DNA of 64,000 bases, from positions 24,368,501-24,432,500 of the forward strand of contig NC_083387.1 of NCBI RefSeq assembly GCF_031755915.1, written 5' to 3'. The notes beneath the pieces are model-generated. The model was not told the DNA's origin, made no database searches, and saw only the letters and a list, made by a program, of their open reading frames with translations. Positions 62,581 to 64,000 of this stretch are shown in pieces. The DNA comes from Ziziphus jujuba. Lineage: Eukaryota; Streptophyta; Magnoliopsida; Rosales; Rhamnaceae. Made by a program: the position numbers and the translations under genes. Each line of letters opens with the position of its first letter. The first letter of the stretch is position 1.

Positions 62581-64000
62581 TAGACGGCAACCCAATATAT
62601 TTTTGGGCCAGTGAAACTAAGTTGGTTGCCCTCATATGATTCAAAAAAGTGTACCAAGGAAAGTTTTCTAAATCTAGACTTGTTGTATGGCCTTTATTTT
62701 GGTTTCAATGAATTTGCAGTTTCAAGCAACCAAAAAAACAAAAGAAAAGAAAAAAGACTTGACTCTTGTCTTTAAAATAAAAACCTTCATTTATTTATTT
62801 ATTTTTGGTCCTCGAATCAAATTGTTCAACAAATTTAATATTGCTCTTCAACAAAGGTGTCATCATATTTTGGCAATCGGGGTTGGGGCTCCGGAAGACC
62901 TGAGTTGTTTGGGTCAATAAGAGAAATTCTAAATGAGTTTTCAAATCAGTTGGATTTATGATTTTATACACATTTCAAGTTCAGATTAGGTCGAATTTGA
63001 GTTCACCAAACATAGATTTGGATGTTTTTGGAGCAAAATGTAATAAATTTTGATTTTTTTTTAAAACAAATTTAATAGGTTTGACTGGAAACCCAACAGA
63101 TTAAGTGAAGCAAAACCTGTTTGACAATAAAAACCAAACGAAATAATGATTAGGGCAAATTTAATCAAACTTGGGGAAATTCGTCCAAATTGACCTTCTT
63201 CACCACATGCTTTGAAATTAGTAAAGATTTAAAAATGCCAAATTGCACTAGGAATTCATTTGATTGGTGTCAAAGTTGGTAGAAATATAATTTTTTGGGG
63301 AAAAGTGGAGTTTCTATATGTTTGGTTAATTTTATTTAAAGCGTAAACTATGAGATACAAAAACTGAAACGATGGTTAGTATTTGAGTTTTAATATTTGA
63401 AAATAAAAGATTCATGGACCATGTAGACCATGATCACGTTCACATAGGCTGCCGCATTTATATTATTTAGTGGTGAAAAAAAATAGTATATTGTTTTTTC
63501 AAATACCACATTAATTGGTATAAATTAATTAATTTACTTGATTGAGAAAATAAAAAAAATGGAGACACATTTGAAAATTCATCAAATTACCATTTTTCTG
63601 AAAAAGATATTAATGATACCATTTTAACCATTTATCCCCAAAAAAATAAAAATAAATAAATAAATTTAAACCATTAGAATGCGATCATCATTACATGCAA
63701 GATTTAAAATATTCGATATTTTCTCAAAATTTCTATTTTTTTAAATGGTCAAAATAAAAGTTAGGTTTCAAATGGAAATAGATAGATAATTGATTATTTT
63801 TGTAATATCTATCCAATATTTTTATAATTTTTATAATTAATTTAATAATTGATTATTTAAATAAGCTAATGCTAAAATTTCAACAAAAAATTTTATTTTT
63901 TAAAATAGATTTTCATCATTTTTTATGAATTTTTATCGATATTCGATACTTTTCGATATTTTCATCAATACCAAAATTTTAAACTTTAATTACATGTATA
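62581..64000. other. AT-rich intergenic DNA, no gene seen
   Basis: The stretch has many A and T tracts, short TTTAT repeats and no convincing reading frame or RNA gene to the window edge. Confidence 0.5.

Overview
This is plant nuclear DNA, almost certainly from a eudicot. It has intron-bearing genes with plant-type splice sites, a plant actin with the usual intron layout, a group A bZIP gene, plant Ty1/copia, LTR, hAT and PIF/Harbinger elements, and very AT-rich intergenic DNA full of TA and poly-T tracts. I cannot name the species.

Layout. (1) 901-3960, minus strand: an intact four-exon actin gene with a leader intron. (2) 4420-28032: an old tandem segmental duplication of about 7 kb before later insertions. 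Unit A is 4420-12828 and unit B is 12829-28032. Each unit holds an RNase III-like gene (RNase III domain, dsRNA-binding domain, short hydrophobic C-terminal tail) and the start of a PHD-finger gene. In unit A the RNase III gene has a one-base frameshift, and the PHD gene is cut off at the duplication junction and split by a 1.1-kb hAT element. In unit B both genes are intact. Unit B also carries a 2.9-kb solo LTR, into which a non-autonomous element of the same LTR family has inserted. (3) 29134-42252: mostly gene-poor, with a vacuolar-iron-transporter-like pseudogene at 36163-36741. (4) 42253-46705: an intact four-exon group A bZIP gene of the GBF4/EEL type. (5) 48623-62097: a decayed Ty1/copia element with non-canonical TA...TA LTR ends. 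Its 5' LTR is split by an 8.4-kb PIF/Harbinger DNA transposon at 48653-57046. That transposon carries a broken transposase, a broken Myb/SANT-like gene and an intact small ORF with an RNase H1 N-terminal hybrid-binding-type domain. (6) 62191-62580: an RNase H-like remnant, followed by AT-rich DNA without recognisable genes.

The genes do not form one pathway. The most informative signals are structural. The duplication and several element insertions can be resolved to near-base precision from target-site duplications and from comparing the two duplicate units. The best candidates for new biology are the hydrophobic-tailed RNase III-like protein of unit B, with its fast-diverging partner copy, and the RNase H1-type hybrid-binding domain carried inside a Harbinger transposon.
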